From positions 1 through 64,000 of the forward strand of contig NZ_QJJU01000008.1 in NCBI RefSeq assembly GCF_003201655.1: DNA of 64,000 nucleotides, in the 5' to 3' direction. Both the position numbers and the translations under genes were made by a program. Positions 42,056 to 52,249 of this stretch are shown one piece after another. Origin of the DNA: Mycolicibacterium moriokaense (lineage in GTDB: Bacteria > Actinomycetota > Actinomycetes > Mycobacteriales > Mycobacteriaceae). Every line of letters starts with the position of its first letter. Position 1 is the first letter of the stretch. The notes below the pieces were generated by a model. It saw only the letters and a program-made list of their open reading frames with translations. It searched no databases and was not told the DNA's origin.

Positions 42056-42825
42056 CGCGTAACGCCGACTCCGCGGGCCCGGTCCATGCGGCCACGGAAA
42101 CCCCACTCTGCGACCTTGAACAGGGCTTCGCGGATGTTGGACCCGCTCATCTTGGATTGGCCGAACTCGCGCTCGGTGAAGGTGATCGGTACCTCGACGA
42201 CGACGAACCCGTTATTGATGGTGCGCCAGGTCAGGTCGATCTGGAAGCAGTAGCCCTTCGAGTCCACCGCGGCCAGGTCGATCTTCTCCAGCACCTCGCG
42301 CCGGTAGGCGCGGTAGCCGGCGGTGATGTCGTGAATGTCGACCCCGAGCAGGATCCGCGAATACCCGTTGGCGGTGCGGGACAGCACCATCCGGCGCCGC
42401 GGCCAGTTGCGCACTTCGCCGCCCGGCACATAGCGCGAGCCGATCGCCAGGTCCGCGCCGCGATCGACGGCGTCCAGCAGCCGATGCAGCTGTTCGGGCG
42501 GGTGGCTGCCGTCGGCGTCCATCTCGACTAACACCGAGTACTCGCGATTCAGACCCCAGGCGAATCCCGCCAGGTATGCGGCGCCGAGGCCGCCCTTCGA
42601 TGTGCGGTGCATGACGTGCACCCGGTCGGTATCGGCCAGCGCAAGCTCATCGGCCAGTTCACCCGTGCCGTCGGGGCTGCCGTCGTCGACGATCAAGATG
42701 TGTACGTCCGGCTGCGCCTTGTGCACACGTCCGACGATCAACGGCAGGTTCTCCCGCTCGTTGAACGTGGGGATGATGACCAGAGTGCGCTGACTCGGGC
42801 GCTGATCGCCCTGGCCGGTACTCAT
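42052..42825 (-). CDS. ppm1: Polyprenol-monophosphomannose synthase
   Basis: 257 residues, a GT2 glycosyltransferase: [20 protein letters not shown] (~15-34), [13 protein letters not shown] (~48) and the metal DxD-type site [15 protein letters not shown] (~98). It transfers mannose from GDP-mannose to polyprenyl phosphate, feeding lipoglycan and protein mannosylation. In M. tuberculosis it is fused to Lnt in one protein; here it is separate but starts inside the lnt stop (ATGA), so the two are made together. Confidence 0.96.
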   Translation of the reverse strand: MSTGQGDQRPSQRTLVIIPTFNERENLPLIVGRVHKAQPDVHILIVDDGSPDGTGELADELALADTDRVHVMHRTSKGGLGAAYLAGFAWGLNREYSVLVEMDADGSHPPEQLHRLLDAVDRGADLAIGSRYVPGGEVRNWPRRRMVLSRTANGYSRILLGVDIHDITAGYRAYRREVLEKIDLAAVDSKGYCFQIDLTWRTINNGFVVVEVPITFTEREFGQSKMSGSNIREALFKVAEWGFRGRMDRARGVGVTR

Positions 42826-44600
42826 GTAGCTCCTTTGTCATTACTGCGGCGGCCTAGCCGACGCACGAAACTCCCATTGTGCAGTATTGCGGCGATCACA
42901 GCCCCAACTCCGAGCGCCACGAGCAGGCCCTGGATCTCGGGGCCCCAGCTCGTCGCCAGCGTGAGCTGCGTTTTTAGCCGCACCTGCATGTCGAGGTAGG
43001 CGGGTTCGAAAAACGCGGTGTGAGCCAGCTCGCGACCGTCGGGCGCGATGATCGCGCTGATACCCGTGGTGCCAACGACCACGACGTATCGATCGTGTTC
43101 GATCGCGCGCAGCCTGCCGAAGGCCATTTGCTGCTCACTCATCGCCTGGGTGAACGTGGCGTTGTTGGACGGCACGGCCAGCAATTGGGCGCCGTTTAGC
43201 ACCGACTCGCGGGCGGCACGATCGAAGATCACCTCCCAGCACGTCGTCACGCCGATGGGCACGCCGGCGGCGTTGACTACCCCGTTGCCGTCACCAGGCA
43301 CGAAGTAGCCCGCCCGGTCCGCGTAGGACGACAGATGGCGGAAGAAGCCCCGCCACGGCAGGTACTCGCCGAATGGCTGGATGATCTTCTTGTCGTGCCG
43401 ATCGGCGGGTCCGGTCGCCGGATTCCAGACGATCACCGAGTTCGTCGCCACCGGGTTGTCAGGACTGTAGCCGGGGGCGGCGACGACGCCACCGACGAGG
43501 ATCGGCGCCCTGACGTCCGCCGCTGCGATGGAGATCTCATCGCGGGCGTCGGGATTGGTCAGCGGATCGATGTCGGAGGAGTTCTCCGGCCAGAAGACAA
43601 CCATCGGCTGTGGCGCCCGGCCTGCGCGCACGTCGTCGGCCAACTGAGCGGTTTCGCGGACGTGGTTGTCGAGCACGGCGCGGCGCTGCGCATTGAATTC
43701 CAGCCCCAGCCGCGGCACGTTGCCCTGAACTGCGGCGACGGTGATCGCCGGGTCGTCGCCTGCGCCGACACCCGAATGCCTGACATGCGGCCATGCCAAC
43801 GCTGTTGTCAGCAGCACAGCGGCGATGCACACACCGGGTAGCACCACTGCCGGCGGTGCCGACTTGTGGCTTTCGTCTTTGTCGCGCCACCACTTGACGA
43901 CTTCGAACGCCAATGCGGCCAAACTGAAACCGACGAGCACCACCGCGAATGACAGCAGCGGCGCACCGCCGAGTTGCGCGATCGCCAGCAACGGACCGTC
44001 TGTCTGACTGAAACCGACTACACCCCAAGGGAATCCACCGAATGGCAGCGTCGACTTGAGCCATTCGACTGCGGCCCAGACGGCGGCGAACCAGAAGGGC
44101 CAGCCCGAAAGACGCCGGACCGCGACCGCGCCCAACCCGAACAGCGCAGGGAACAGTGCCTCCATGGCCGCCAGCGCGATCCACGGAATTGCACCGACGA
44201 ACGAGCCGATCCACGGCAGCAGCGGAAGATAGAAGGCCAGCCCGAACAGAAATCCGTATCCGAATCCACCTGCAAGCATGGTGGATTCGCGCGTCAGCAG
44301 CCAGGCCAGCATCGCAAACGCCGCAATGGCCAGGTACCACCAGCCGAACGGCGGAAAGCTCATGCACAGTGCCAGCCCGGCCACGATCGCGACGCTCAAC
44401 TGGGGCAGACGATCAACCACCGCCCGCCCGAATCGCTTGAGCCGCAACTGGAGATCGGCGAACCGCTCGGACTCGGCTGGTTGGTCGTCCTCCTCCATCA
44501 GGGAGAGTTCGGCTTCCTCGTCGTCGTCGTCGACGGCGGGAAAGATGTCCGTATCGTCAGTCGCCTTGGCCCACTCGCGCCTGCGGCGCGATCTAGCCAT
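42822..44600 (-). CDS. lnt: Apolipoprotein N-acyltransferase
   Basis: 592 residues from ATG 44600. A charged acidic N-terminal extension (~1-65), then six or so membrane helices (~70-270) and a nitrilase-like periplasmic domain. The catalytic triad is visible as Glu in [11 protein letters not shown] (~340), Lys in [16 protein letters not shown] (~405) and Cys in [11 protein letters not shown] (~453). It adds the third acyl chain to lipoproteins such as LppI. It partners Ppm1 as in fast-growing mycobacteria with split genes. It overlaps the amidohydrolase stop by 8 bases. Confidence 0.95.
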   Translation of the reverse strand: MARSRRRREWAKATDDTDIFPAVDDDDEEAELSLMEEDDQPAESERFADLQLRLKRFGRAVVDRLPQLSVAIVAGLALCMSFPPFGWWYLAIAAFAMLAWLLTRESTMLAGGFGYGFLFGLAFYLPLLPWIGSFVGAIPWIALAAMEALFPALFGLGAVAVRRLSGWPFWFAAVWAAVEWLKSTLPFGGFPWGVVGFSQTDGPLLAIAQLGGAPLLSFAVVLVGFSLAALAFEVVKWWRDKDESHKSAPPAVVLPGVCIAAVLLTTALAWPHVRHSGVGAGDDPAITVAAVQGNVPRLGLEFNAQRRAVLDNHVRETAQLADDVRAGRAPQPMVVFWPENSSDIDPLTNPDARDEISIAAADVRAPILVGGVVAAPGYSPDNPVATNSVIVWNPATGPADRHDKKIIQPFGEYLPWRGFFRHLSSYADRAGYFVPGDGNGVVNAAGVPIGVTTCWEVIFDRAARESVLNGAQLLAVPSNNATFTQAMSEQQMAFGRLRAIEHDRYVVVVGTTGISAIIAPDGRELAHTAFFEPAYLDMQVRLKTQLTLATSWGPEIQGLLVALGVGAVIAAILHNGSFVRRLGRRSNDKGAT

Positions 44601-46191
44601 GGATGACGGCACCCCGGTGCACCGTCTGCCTGCACCGCGGCAACGGGCCGTCCAGGCGTGGCAGGGCGGGTACCCGCGAGCGCTGGTCGGTCGACCAGCG
44701 CTGCACGGCATCGGCAGGAGCGCTCACCTCGAACTCGTCGGCCTCCCAGATCACGTAGGACGCGGGTGCGCCGGGGACAAGGGTGCCGGTGATGCCGTCG
44801 CGCACTCCGCCTGCGCGCCAGGCGCCGCGAGTTGCGGCCGCGAACGCCGCGCGTGCCGAGATCGAGCTGCCAGGGGTGTGGTGTCGGGTCGCCGCGCGGA
44901 CCGTCGCCCACGGATTCAAGTCGGTTACCGGACTGTCGGAACCGAAGGCGATTGGCACGCCTTGGGATGCTAACAGCGCCAAGGGGTTCAACCTCGCGCT
45001 TCGGTCAACGCCGAGACGTTGCGCATACATGCCGTTGTCACCGCCCCACAGCGCATCGAAATTGGGCTGCATGCTGGCGATGACGCCCCAAGCTCCGAGC
45101 AGTCCCGCCTGGTCCTCGGTGACCATCTCGAGGTGTTCGAGTCGATGCCCGCAGCGTGCCACCGCCGGTGCCCCGAAGTGGTCGATGACTCGCCCGAGCG
45201 CGGTCACCACGGCGGTGACCGCCGCGTCACCGATGACGTGGAATCCCGCGGTGATGCCCGCTTCGGTGCAGGCGTACAGGTGAGCGGCGATCGCATCGGT
45301 GTCGAGGTAGGTATTGCCAGTCCATTCAGGTGAGCAGTCGGGCGCGTCGGTGTACGGCTGGTCCAGCCACGCCGTGTGTGAGCCGAGCGCTCCGTCGACG
45401 AACAGGTCGCCGGCCAGCCCGCTGGCACCGGTGCCGTCGATCAGCTCGCGGGCCTGTTCGGCGGTGGTGACATGTTCGCCCCAATAACCGACGACCTCGA
45501 CACCGTGCTCGGTATCGCGCACCCCGCGCCAGTCGTCAAGGCCGCCGATGTCGGGTCCGGCGCATTCGTGGACGGCGACGATGCCCAATGCGGCTGCGGC
45601 GTCGAGGGCGGCCAACCGTGCGTCGTGGCGCTCCTCGCCGGTCAGCTTGTCGCGGGCGGCCGCGCGCACCAGGTGGTGGGCGTCGCTGGTCAACGGCCGC
45701 TGCGGGTCGAACCCGGCTGCGTCGGCAAGCGTTGGCGCGAGGCGGCGCAGCGCGGTTGAGGCCGCGGCGGAGTGGACGTCGATGCGGGCCAGGTAGGTGG
45801 GTCGGTCGCCGACGACGCTGTCGAGGTCGTCTGTGCTGGGCGCGGTGTGCTCGGGCCAGCCGGATTCGTCCCAGCCGTGTCCCCAGATCGGACCGTCGGG
45901 GTGTGCGCGCGCGTAGTCCCCGATGAGTCCGAGGCAGTTCCGCAGCGATGTGGCGTTACGCAGGTCGAGCCCGGCCAGCGTCAGGCCGGTGGCGGTGAGG
46001 TGGACGTGACTATCGACGAATGCGGGTGCCACAAAGCCGCCGTCGAGGTCGACCGTCTGCGCATCCGGAAATTGTTGGCGCCCAACGTCATCGCTGCCGA
46101 GCCAGGCGACGATGCCGTCGCTCACCGCCATCGCGGTCGCGTCGGGCATGGCGGGGCTGTGCACCCGCCCGTTGATGAGGAGGGTCGTCAC
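44593..46191 (-). CDS. YtcJ-like amidohydrolase
   Basis: 532 residues. Metal-dependent amidohydrolase layout: [20 protein letters not shown] (~50, HxH), [14 protein letters not shown] (~345) and [20 protein letters not shown] (~428) with FGSDSPV. It belongs to the YtcJ/imidazolonepropionase-like group that hydrolyses amides or formamides of unknown nature. It sits between fxsA and lnt, an insertion relative to the M. tuberculosis order. GTG start directly abuts the fxsA stop. Confidence 0.9.
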   Translation of the reverse strand: MTTLLINGRVHSPAMPDATAMAVSDGIVAWLGSDDVGRQQFPDAQTVDLDGGFVAPAFVDSHVHLTATGLTLAGLDLRNATSLRNCLGLIGDYARAHPDGPIWGHGWDESGWPEHTAPSTDDLDSVVGDRPTYLARIDVHSAAASTALRRLAPTLADAAGFDPQRPLTSDAHHLVRAAARDKLTGEERHDARLAALDAAAALGIVAVHECAGPDIGGLDDWRGVRDTEHGVEVVGYWGEHVTTAEQARELIDGTGASGLAGDLFVDGALGSHTAWLDQPYTDAPDCSPEWTGNTYLDTDAIAAHLYACTEAGITAGFHVIGDAAVTAVVTALGRVIDHFGAPAVARCGHRLEHLEMVTEDQAGLLGAWGVIASMQPNFDALWGGDNGMYAQRLGVDRSARLNPLALLASQGVPIAFGSDSPVTDLNPWATVRAATRHHTPGSSISARAAFAAATRGAWRAGGVRDGITGTLVPGAPASYVIWEADEFEVSAPADAVQRWSTDQRSRVPALPRLDGPLPRCRQTVHRGAVIHG

Positions 46192-46668
46192 TTACTCGGG
46201 CTTGCGCTCCACGGCGTGGGACTGGACGTCGATGACCTCACCGTCGATGTAGTCACCGCGGCCCGAGGCGTCGTAACCCCAGCCGGTGGTTGCCGCGGGC
46301 CCCGCAGCGACCACCAACGGCACGCGCCGTGCCGCCATGGCAGTGACGAGCGGGCGCGCAGCAGCACGGGTCGGCGGGAGCAAGAGCAGCGAGCCGATCA
46401 CGGAGCTGGCCAGACCGGGAATCACGACAAGCACGGTACCGAGTGCGACGAGGACGCTGTCGGCGGCCGCGCCTTGCACAGAGGTTGCGTCAAGCCCGGA
46501 CCGCAGCCGGCGGAGGTGACGTTTGACCTGTGAGCCGGCCAGAGCCAGGCCGAGCGCGAATGCGCCGAGCAGCGCAAGCACCGTCCAGCCAAAGCCGATC
46601 GTCGACGTCAGAGCCACAACGACCGCCAGCTCGACGACTACGTAGATCAGAAACAGCCGCATCGCCAT
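46192..46668 (-). CDS. fxsA: FxsA-family membrane protein
   Basis: 158 residues. Starts MAMRLFLIYVVVELAVVVAL with helices at ~3-22, 28-48 and 74-95, and a cytoplasmic tail. SVIGSLLLLPPTRAAARPLV is the typical FxsA segment. Its place near ppm1/rbpA matches Rv2053c. In E. coli FxsA affects phage exclusion, but its role in mycobacteria is not known. ATG 46668 chosen; 46662 also possible. Confidence 0.88.
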   Translation of the reverse strand: MAMRLFLIYVVVELAVVVALTSTIGFGWTVLALLGAFALGLALAGSQVKRHLRRLRSGLDATSVQGAAADSVLVALGTVLVVIPGLASSVIGSLLLLPPTRAAARPLVTAMAARRVPLVVAAGPAATTGWGYDASGRGDYIDGEVIDVQSHAVERKPE

Positions 46669-46707
46669 GTAGATGGAACGTCCCCCGCCGCGACTTGGTT
46701 CCGTAGA

Positions 46708-47418
46708 TTGACCGACGTGACGACAATCAAAATCGACACCCCGGACGGCCCGATCGATGCACTGCTCAGTATTCCGGTCGGCGAGGGTCCCTGGCCCGGC
46801 GTGGTGGTGGTACACGATGCGTTCGGTTACGGCCCTGACAACGAGTCGACGTCGGCGCGGATCGCCGCGGCGGGCTTCGTCGCCATCACGCCGAATATGT
46901 ACTCGCGTGGCGGCAGGGTCCGGTGCATCATCAGAGTCTTCCGGGAGTTGCTGTCGCAGCGCGGCCGCGCGCTCGATGACATCCTGGCTGCCCGCGATCA
47001 CGTGCAGTCGATGCCGGAGTGCACCGGCTCCGTCGGCGTTGTCGGGTTCTGTATGGGTGGCCAATTCGCACTAGTCTTGGCGCCCCAGGGTTTTGGTGCC
47101 TCAGCACCGTTCTATGGCACTCCCCTGCCACGCAACCTTGCCGAAACCCTGGACGGCGCATGCCCGATCGTGGCGAGCTACGGCCGGCGCGATCCGTTGG
47201 GTGTCGGTGCTCCCGCGAAGCTGCGTAAAGTTGTCGACGATAAGCGCATCACCGCCGATATCAAGGTCTATCCGGATGCAGGCCACAGCTTCGCGAACAA
47301 ATTGCCGGGCCAGCCCCTTCTGCGAGTCTCGGGATTCGGCTACGACGACGATGCGACCGAAGACGCCTATCGCCGCGTCTTCGCGTTCTTCAACGAGCAC
47401 CTGACTGCGTCGAGCTAG
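46708..47418 (+). CDS. Dienelactone hydrolase-family protein
   Basis: 236 residues. TTIKIDTPDGPIDALLSIPV start, VVVVHDAFGYGPDNESTSAR (~33), nucleophile GFCMGGQFAL (~113, Cys as in dienelactone hydrolase), acid in YGRRDPLGVG (~158) and His in DAGHSFANK (~190). The Cys-Asp-His set supports true DLH activity on lactones, though the physiological substrate is unknown. Matches Rv2054 by position. Divergent from fxsA. Confidence 0.92.
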   Translation: MTDVTTIKIDTPDGPIDALLSIPVGEGPWPGVVVVHDAFGYGPDNESTSARIAAAGFVAITPNMYSRGGRVRCIIRVFRELLSQRGRALDDILAARDHVQSMPECTGSVGVVGFCMGGQFALVLAPQGFGASAPFYGTPLPRNLAETLDGACPIVASYGRRDPLGVGAPAKLRKVVDDKRITADIKVYPDAGHSFANKLPGQPLLRVSGFGYDDDATEDAYRRVFAFFNEHLTASS

Positions 47419-47620
47419 TGTCGTGAGTCAACGCGGCGGTCACATCTGCCACGTCAGCACCCGAAGTCGGACCTGACCCCAACTGAAAATGCGATATCAC
47501 ATGCGATATCACGATTCCGACGATCGTACCGACCCGCACTCGTTACGCATGTGGCCAATGTGAACAAGGCGCGTTGCGAGCGTTGAACCACCGCAACCGA
47601 ACTAACGACTCACGACATTA
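47415..47620. repeat. 206-bp segment bounded by inverted repeats, with tandem 12-bp repeat
   Basis: The ends CTAGTGTCGTGAGTC (47415-47429) and GACTCACGACATTAG (47606-47620) are inverted copies with one mismatch. Inside lies a perfect tandem repeat ATGCGATATCAC x2 (47489-47512), each with a GATATC core. No gene is visible. The structure looks like a small non-autonomous element or a stranded operator region. Confidence 0.6.
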
Positions 47621-47644
47621 GGACGGCGCCTTCACCTCGATCGC

Positions 47645-47749
47645 AGCGTGCACACTTGACTTCTGGATGGTGACTCGCGGTGTGTTGTTGATTCTCTTGG
47701 ATTTCCATGAGCGAACGTCGTCAGCAGCAGGTACTTGGATCTGCGAAGT
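47645..47749 (-). pseudogene. Decayed third copy of the PPOX gene
   Basis: The minus strand encodes SKYLLLTTF in one frame and SWKSKRINNTPRVTI in another, matching AKYILLTTF and SWKVKRIRNTPRVTL of the intact copy at 47750-48133. An internal deletion of about 30 codons and a frameshift have destroyed it, and both ends are missing. It lies immediately downstream of the two intact copies, so the family was once triplicated here. Confidence 0.75.
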
Positions 47750-48133
47750 CTATGCCGCTTTCAGCTCGACGCCGACGCTCTTCTTGTCGAGGCCGCGCAG
47801 CTTCATGTACACGCCGAAGCCCCACCCGAGAATCCCGTATCTTTTGTTGACCGCGCGTTGGACGGCCATGGCTTCGGATTTGTCGAGGACCCGCGCGACC
47901 GCCTCGATCGAGTCGCTCTTAGGCTTGCCGCGAGGGTCGCAGATCGCCAGCGTGACTCGCGGAGTGTTGCGGATCCGCTTGACCTTCCACGAGTCTTCTT
48001 CGGTCATGACCAGTAGGCGATCGCCATCCGGGGCCGCCCAGATCGCCGTCGGCTTGGGGGTGCCGTCCTTGGTGAACGTGGTCAGCAGGATGTACTTGGC
48101 GTCGGCGATCTCGGCGAAGGAAGGTGCCATCAT
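47750..48133 (-). CDS. PPOX-class F420-type oxidoreductase, copy 2
   Basis: 127 residues. Starts MMAPSFAEIADAKYILLTTF with TKDGTPKPTAIWAAPDGDRL, the split-barrel flavin/F420-binding fold of small PPOX proteins. SWKVKRIRNTPRVTLAICDP is the family core. It overlaps the upstream paralogue by one base (TGATG). Together they correspond to Rv2061c next to cobN. Likely reduces an unknown substrate with F420H2 or FMN. Confidence 0.88.
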   Translation of the reverse strand: MMAPSFAEIADAKYILLTTFTKDGTPKPTAIWAAPDGDRLLVMTEEDSWKVKRIRNTPRVTLAICDPRGKPKSDSIEAVARVLDKSEAMAVQRAVNKRYGILGWGFGVYMKLRGLDKKSVGVELKAA

Positions 48134-48513
48134 CACACTGCCTTCAACTCGATAGTCACGTTCTTCGCCATTCCCCCGCGCAGCTTCGAGAAGACATTGA
48201 ACGTCTTGCCGATCAGCCCGTATCGCTTGCCGATCGCGTCGTATGTCGCGCCGTTGGCCGCCTTGTCCAGGATCGCGGCGGTGGCGTCGACCGCCTCTCC
48301 CTTGGAGTTGCCGCTTCGGTCGCACGGCGCAATGGTCACGCGCGGGATGTTGCGGATTCGCTTGACCTTCCAGGACTGCTCCTGGGTGATGACCACCAAC
48401 CGATCGCCTGCGGGCGCGGCCCAGATGGCCGTCGGCTTTGGCTTGCCGTCCTTGGTGAACGTAGTGAGCAGGATGTATTCCGACTTGGCGACATCGGCAA
48501 AGGTAACTGGCAC
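48133..48513 (-). CDS. PPOX-class F420-type oxidoreductase, copy 1
   Basis: 126 residues from GTG 48513 (a GTG two codons upstream is possible). VTFADVAKSEYILLTTFTKD and SWKVKRIRNIPRVTIAPCDR are nearly identical in layout to copy 2, showing a tandem duplication. Its upstream neighbour is cobN, 10 bases away, in the same direction, so it may be co-transcribed with cobaltochelatase. Confidence 0.88.
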   Translation of the reverse strand: MPVTFADVAKSEYILLTTFTKDGKPKPTAIWAAPAGDRLVVITQEQSWKVKRIRNIPRVTIAPCDRSGNSKGEAVDATAAILDKAANGATYDAIGKRYGLIGKTFNVFSKLRGGMAKNVTIELKAV

Positions 48514-48523
48514 GCACACCAAC

Positions 48524-51500
48524 CTAGCCTTCGAGCTCGCCTTCCGTCTCGAGGAGCACTTGGCGCAGGCCGTCGAGGGTGACCTGGTCCGGTTGCGCCC
48601 ACATCCCTCGCCCAGCGGCTTCAAGCAGGCGCTCGGCCATGCCGTGCAGCGCCCACGGGTTCGACTCGGCCATGAACTTGCGGTTCTCGTCGTCGAGTAC
48701 GTACTCCGCCGACAGCCGCTCGTACATCCAGTCGGCCATCACCCCGGCGGTGGCGTCGTAGCCGAACAGGTAGTCGACGGTGGCGGCCATCTCGAATGCG
48801 CCCTTGTAGCCGTGCCGCCGCATCGCGGTCATCCAGCGAGGGTTGACGACGCGGGCCCGGAACACGCGGGTTGTCTCCTCCGACAGCGTGCGGGTGCGTA
48901 CGGCGTCGGGCCTGGTGTTGTCGCCGATGTAGGCGGCCGGTGACTGGCCGGTCAGCGCCCGCACCGTGGCGATCATGCCGCCGTGGTACTGGAAGTAGTC
49001 ATCGGAGTCGGCGATGTCGTGCTCGCGGGTGTCGGTGTTCTTGGCGGCCACGACGATTCGCCTGTACTGCCGGTTCATATCGTCGGCTGCGGGCGCGCCG
49101 TCCAAGCCGCGCCCGTACGCGAAGCCGCCCCATGCGGTGTAGACCTCAGCGAGGTCTGCGTCATCGCGCCAGTTGCGGCTGTCGATCAGCTGCAACAAGC
49201 CCGCACCGTAGGTGCCCGGCTTGGATCCGAAAATCCTTGTCGTGGAGCGACGTTGATCACCATGTTCAGCAAGGTCGGCCTGCGCGTGAGCTCGAACGTA
49301 ATTGTCGTCGGCAGGCTCGTCGAGGTTGGCGACAAGTTGCACCGCGTCGTCGAGCATCGTGACGACATGTGGGAACGCGTCGCGAAAGAAGCCGGAGATG
49401 CGCACGGTCACGTCGATACGGGGACGGCCGAGCTCGGCCAGTGACATCGGCTCCAGGTTCACCACCCGTCGCGACGCGTCGTCCCAGACCGGCCGAACAC
49501 CGAGCAGCGCGAGGACTTCGGCGATGTCGTCGCCCGAGGTGCGCATCGCCGAGGTGCCCCACACCGACAGCCCGACAGATTGCGGCCAGCGGCCGTAGTC
49601 GTCGCGGTAGCGGGCCAGCAGCGAATCGGCCATCGCCACACCGGTTTCCCACGCCAGCCGGGATGGCACCGCCTTGGGGTCGACGGAGTAGAAGTTGCGT
49701 CCGGTGGGCAGAACGTTGACCAGGCCGCGCAGCGGTGAACCCGAAGGGCCTGCCGCGATGAACCGCCCGTCGAGCGCACGCAGGATCTGCGCGATCTCCT
49801 CGGACGTGCCCGCCAGCCGCGGAACCACCTCTGTGGCGGCGAACTTCAGGATGCGCACGACGTCGGGGTTGTCCGTCAGCGCCTCGACCGCATCGGCGTC
49901 CCAGCCGGTGTTCTGCAGCGCGGCAACGAGTTCGCGGGCAGCCGCCTCCGCGGCGTCGACGGCGGCGCGGTCGTCATTACCGTCCTCGGCCAGGCCGAGC
50001 GCCTGTCGCAAACCCGGCACGGTCTGCTCGCCGCCGAACAGCTGGCGTGCTCGCAGGATCGCCAGCACCAGGTCGAGTTCGACACTGCCCGTAGGCTTTA
50101 CGCCGAGGATATGAAGTCCGTCGCGGATCTGGACGTCCTTGATCTCACACAGCCAGCCGTCGACGTGGAGCAGCATGTCGTCGAACGAGTCATCCTCGGG
50201 CCGATCTTCCAGCCCGAGGTCGTGGTCCATCTTCGCCGCGCGCATCAGCGTCCAGATCTGCTGACGGATCGCAGGCAACTTGCCAGGGTCGAGCGCGGCG
50301 ATGTTGGCATGCTCGTCGAGCAACTGCTCCAAACGCGCGATGTCGCCATAGGTTTCGGCGCGGGCCATCGGTGGGATGAGGTGGTCGACCAGGGTGGCGT
50401 GTGCGCGGCGTTTGGCCTGGGTGCCTTCCCCCGGATCGTTGACCAGGAATGGGTAGATCAGCGGCAGGTTGCCCAGCGCGGCGTCGGCGCCGCACGCCGC
50501 CGACATGCCGAGCGTCTTGCCAGGCAGCCACTCCAGGTTCCCGTGCTTGCCAAGGTGCACAACGGCGTCGGCCCCGAAATCGGCGGCGATCCAGTGGTAG
50601 GCGGCGAGATACTGATGACTGGGCGGCAGGTCGGGATCGTGGTAGATGGCAACGGGGTTCTCGCCGAAGCCCCGTGGGGGTTGGACCATCAGCACCACGT
50701 TGTCGGCGCGCATCGCGGCGATCACGATCTCTCCGTCGGGGTTCTGGCTGCGGTCGACGAACAGCTCACCCGGCGGCGGGCCCCAATGTTTGATCATGGC
50801 ATCGGTGAGCTTGTGCGGCAGCGTTTCGAACCACTCGCGATAGTCCTTGGCCGATACCCGGATTGGGTTGCCCTCCAGCTGTCCGTCGGTGAGCCAGTCA
50901 GGATCTTGGCCGCCGTGCTCGATCAGCGCGTGGACGAGCGCGTCGCCATCCTCGGCGTCCACGCCGGGGATCTCGCCGACGCCGTAGCCCGCGTCGCGCA
51001 TGGCCCGCAGCAGCGCGACCGCGCTGGCCGGGGTATCCAGCCCGACGGCATTGCCGATGCGGGCGTGCTTGGTGGGGTACGCCGAGAACACGACCGCCAC
51101 CCGCTTGCGGGTTGCCGGAATCGACCGCAACCGGGCATGTTTAACGGCCAGCCCCGCGACGCGGGCGCAGCGCTCCGGATCGGCGGCGTATGAGATCAGG
51201 CCCTCGTCGTCAATCTCCTTGAACGAGAACGGAACCGTGATGATGCGCCCGTCGAACTCAGGAACTGCGACTTGGGTCGCGACATCGAGGGGTGAAAGGC
51301 CGTCGTCGTTGTCGGACCACTGCGCGCGCGAACTGGTCAGGCACAGACCCTGCAGGATCGGGATGTCCAGCGCGGCCAAATGAGCCACGTTCCAACTGTC
51401 GTCGTTGCCGCCTGCGGTTGCGGTGGCGGCTGCGGCGCCGCCTGCGGCCAGCACGGTGGTCACCATCGCGTCGGCAGCCGCGAGCAGGTCAAGCAGCCCG

Positions 51501-52096
51501 GCATCGGCAGTGCGCAACGATGCGCAGAAGACGGGCAGCGGCCGACCCCCCGCGTCCTCAATGGCGCAGCACAGCGCCTCGATGTAGCCCGTGTTGCCCG
51601 CCAAGTGCTGCGCGCGGTAGTACAGGACCGCGACGGTCGGTCCGTCTCCTTCGCGCGCGGGTCGGTCGAGGACGCCCCAGCTGGGCGCGGTCACCGGCGG
51701 CCCGAACCCGAAACCGGTCATCAACAGCGTGTCGCAGAGGAACGCGTACAGCTGCCGGAGGTTTTCAATGCCGCCCTGCGCGAGATAGATGTGCGCCTGC
51801 AACGCAACGCCTGCGGGCGTCGTGGACTGCCCCATCAACTCGGCGTCCGGCGACTGCTCACCGCTGACGACCACTGTCGGCACGCCGCTGGCCACCACAG
51901 TGTCGATGCCGTCCTGCCAGGCGCGATATCCGCCAAGAATGCGGACGACGGCGACGGTGGCGTCGGCCAGCAGCTCCTCGAGCTCGCCGTCAGCCAGCCG
52001 CGACGGATTCGCCCACCGGTAGGTTGCGCCGCTCGCGCGGGCGGTGATCAGGTCGGTGTCGGACGTCGACAGCAACAGCACGGTGGGGTCTGGCAC
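48524..52096 (-). CDS. cobN: Cobaltochelatase subunit CobN
   Basis: 1190 residues, the normal CobN size. Features include YYRAQHLAGNTGYIEALCCA (~180), VAVVFSAYPTKHARIGNAVG (~330), HLGKHGNLEWLPGKTLGMSA (~515) and SVGLSVWGTSAMRTSGDDIA (~840). CobN is the large subunit that, with CobST/ChlID-like ATPase partners, inserts cobalt into hydrogenobyrinate a,c-diamide. No small-subunit genes are in this window, so they must be encoded elsewhere. A 33-residue peptide gene lies 25 bases upstream in the same direction. Confidence 0.97.
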   Translation of the reverse strand: MPDPTVLLLSTSDTDLITARASGATYRWANPSRLADGELEELLADATVAVVRILGGYRAWQDGIDTVVASGVPTVVVSGEQSPDAELMGQSTTPAGVALQAHIYLAQGGIENLRQLYAFLCDTLLMTGFGFGPPVTAPSWGVLDRPAREGDGPTVAVLYYRAQHLAGNTGYIEALCCAIEDAGGRPLPVFCASLRTADAGLLDLLAAADAMVTTVLAAGGAAAATATAGGNDDSWNVAHLAALDIPILQGLCLTSSRAQWSDNDDGLSPLDVATQVAVPEFDGRIITVPFSFKEIDDEGLISYAADPERCARVAGLAVKHARLRSIPATRKRVAVVFSAYPTKHARIGNAVGLDTPASAVALLRAMRDAGYGVGEIPGVDAEDGDALVHALIEHGGQDPDWLTDGQLEGNPIRVSAKDYREWFETLPHKLTDAMIKHWGPPPGELFVDRSQNPDGEIVIAAMRADNVVLMVQPPRGFGENPVAIYHDPDLPPSHQYLAAYHWIAADFGADAVVHLGKHGNLEWLPGKTLGMSAACGADAALGNLPLIYPFLVNDPGEGTQAKRRAHATLVDHLIPPMARAETYGDIARLEQLLDEHANIAALDPGKLPAIRQQIWTLMRAAKMDHDLGLEDRPEDDSFDDMLLHVDGWLCEIKDVQIRDGLHILGVKPTGSVELDLVLAILRARQLFGGEQTVPGLRQALGLAEDGNDDRAAVDAAEAAARELVAALQNTGWDADAVEALTDNPDVVRILKFAATEVVPRLAGTSEEIAQILRALDGRFIAAGPSGSPLRGLVNVLPTGRNFYSVDPKAVPSRLAWETGVAMADSLLARYRDDYGRWPQSVGLSVWGTSAMRTSGDDIAEVLALLGVRPVWDDASRRVVNLEPMSLAELGRPRIDVTVRISGFFRDAFPHVVTMLDDAVQLVANLDEPADDNYVRAHAQADLAEHGDQRRSTTRIFGSKPGTYGAGLLQLIDSRNWRDDADLAEVYTAWGGFAYGRGLDGAPAADDMNRQYRRIVVAAKNTDTREHDIADSDDYFQYHGGMIATVRALTGQSPAAYIGDNTRPDAVRTRTLSEETTRVFRARVVNPRWMTAMRRHGYKGAFEMAATVDYLFGYDATAGVMADWMYERLSAEYVLDDENRKFMAESNPWALHGMAERLLEAAGRGMWAQPDQVTLDGLRQVLLETEGELEG

Positions 52097-52121
52097 CCAC
52101 CATTCCTACCCCACGCCCAAA

Positions 52122-52223
52122 TCAGTAACGGGTCCAGCGCCCGTAGCCAGCGTGGGGCGTGGGCAGAGCGAGCGCGACGACGGGCACGATCAGAAGGCCG
52201 GCGAAAACGATAAGTTCGAGCAT
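52122..52223 (-). CDS. 33-residue membrane peptide upstream of cobN
   Basis: The frame reads MLELIVFAGLLIVPVVALAL followed by PTPHAGYGRWTRY and stop. AAGGGAAGGA lies six bases before the ATG, a strong ribosome site, and third positions are G/C-rich. One membrane helix (~2-21) with a short basic tail. It is 25 bases before cobN and probably on the same transcript. It could be a leader peptide or a membrane partner, for instance linked to cobalt supply. Unknown family. Confidence 0.6.
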   Translation of the reverse strand: MLELIVFAGLLIVPVVALALPTPHAGYGRWTRY

Positions 52224-52249
52224 CGTTGTTCCTTCCCTTAATACCGCTT

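Noticed and set aside
47667..48155. Plus-strand open frame with internal repeats (VTRGVL..)
   Set aside because: It is the antisense of the PPOX paralogues; the repetition only reflects their duplication.
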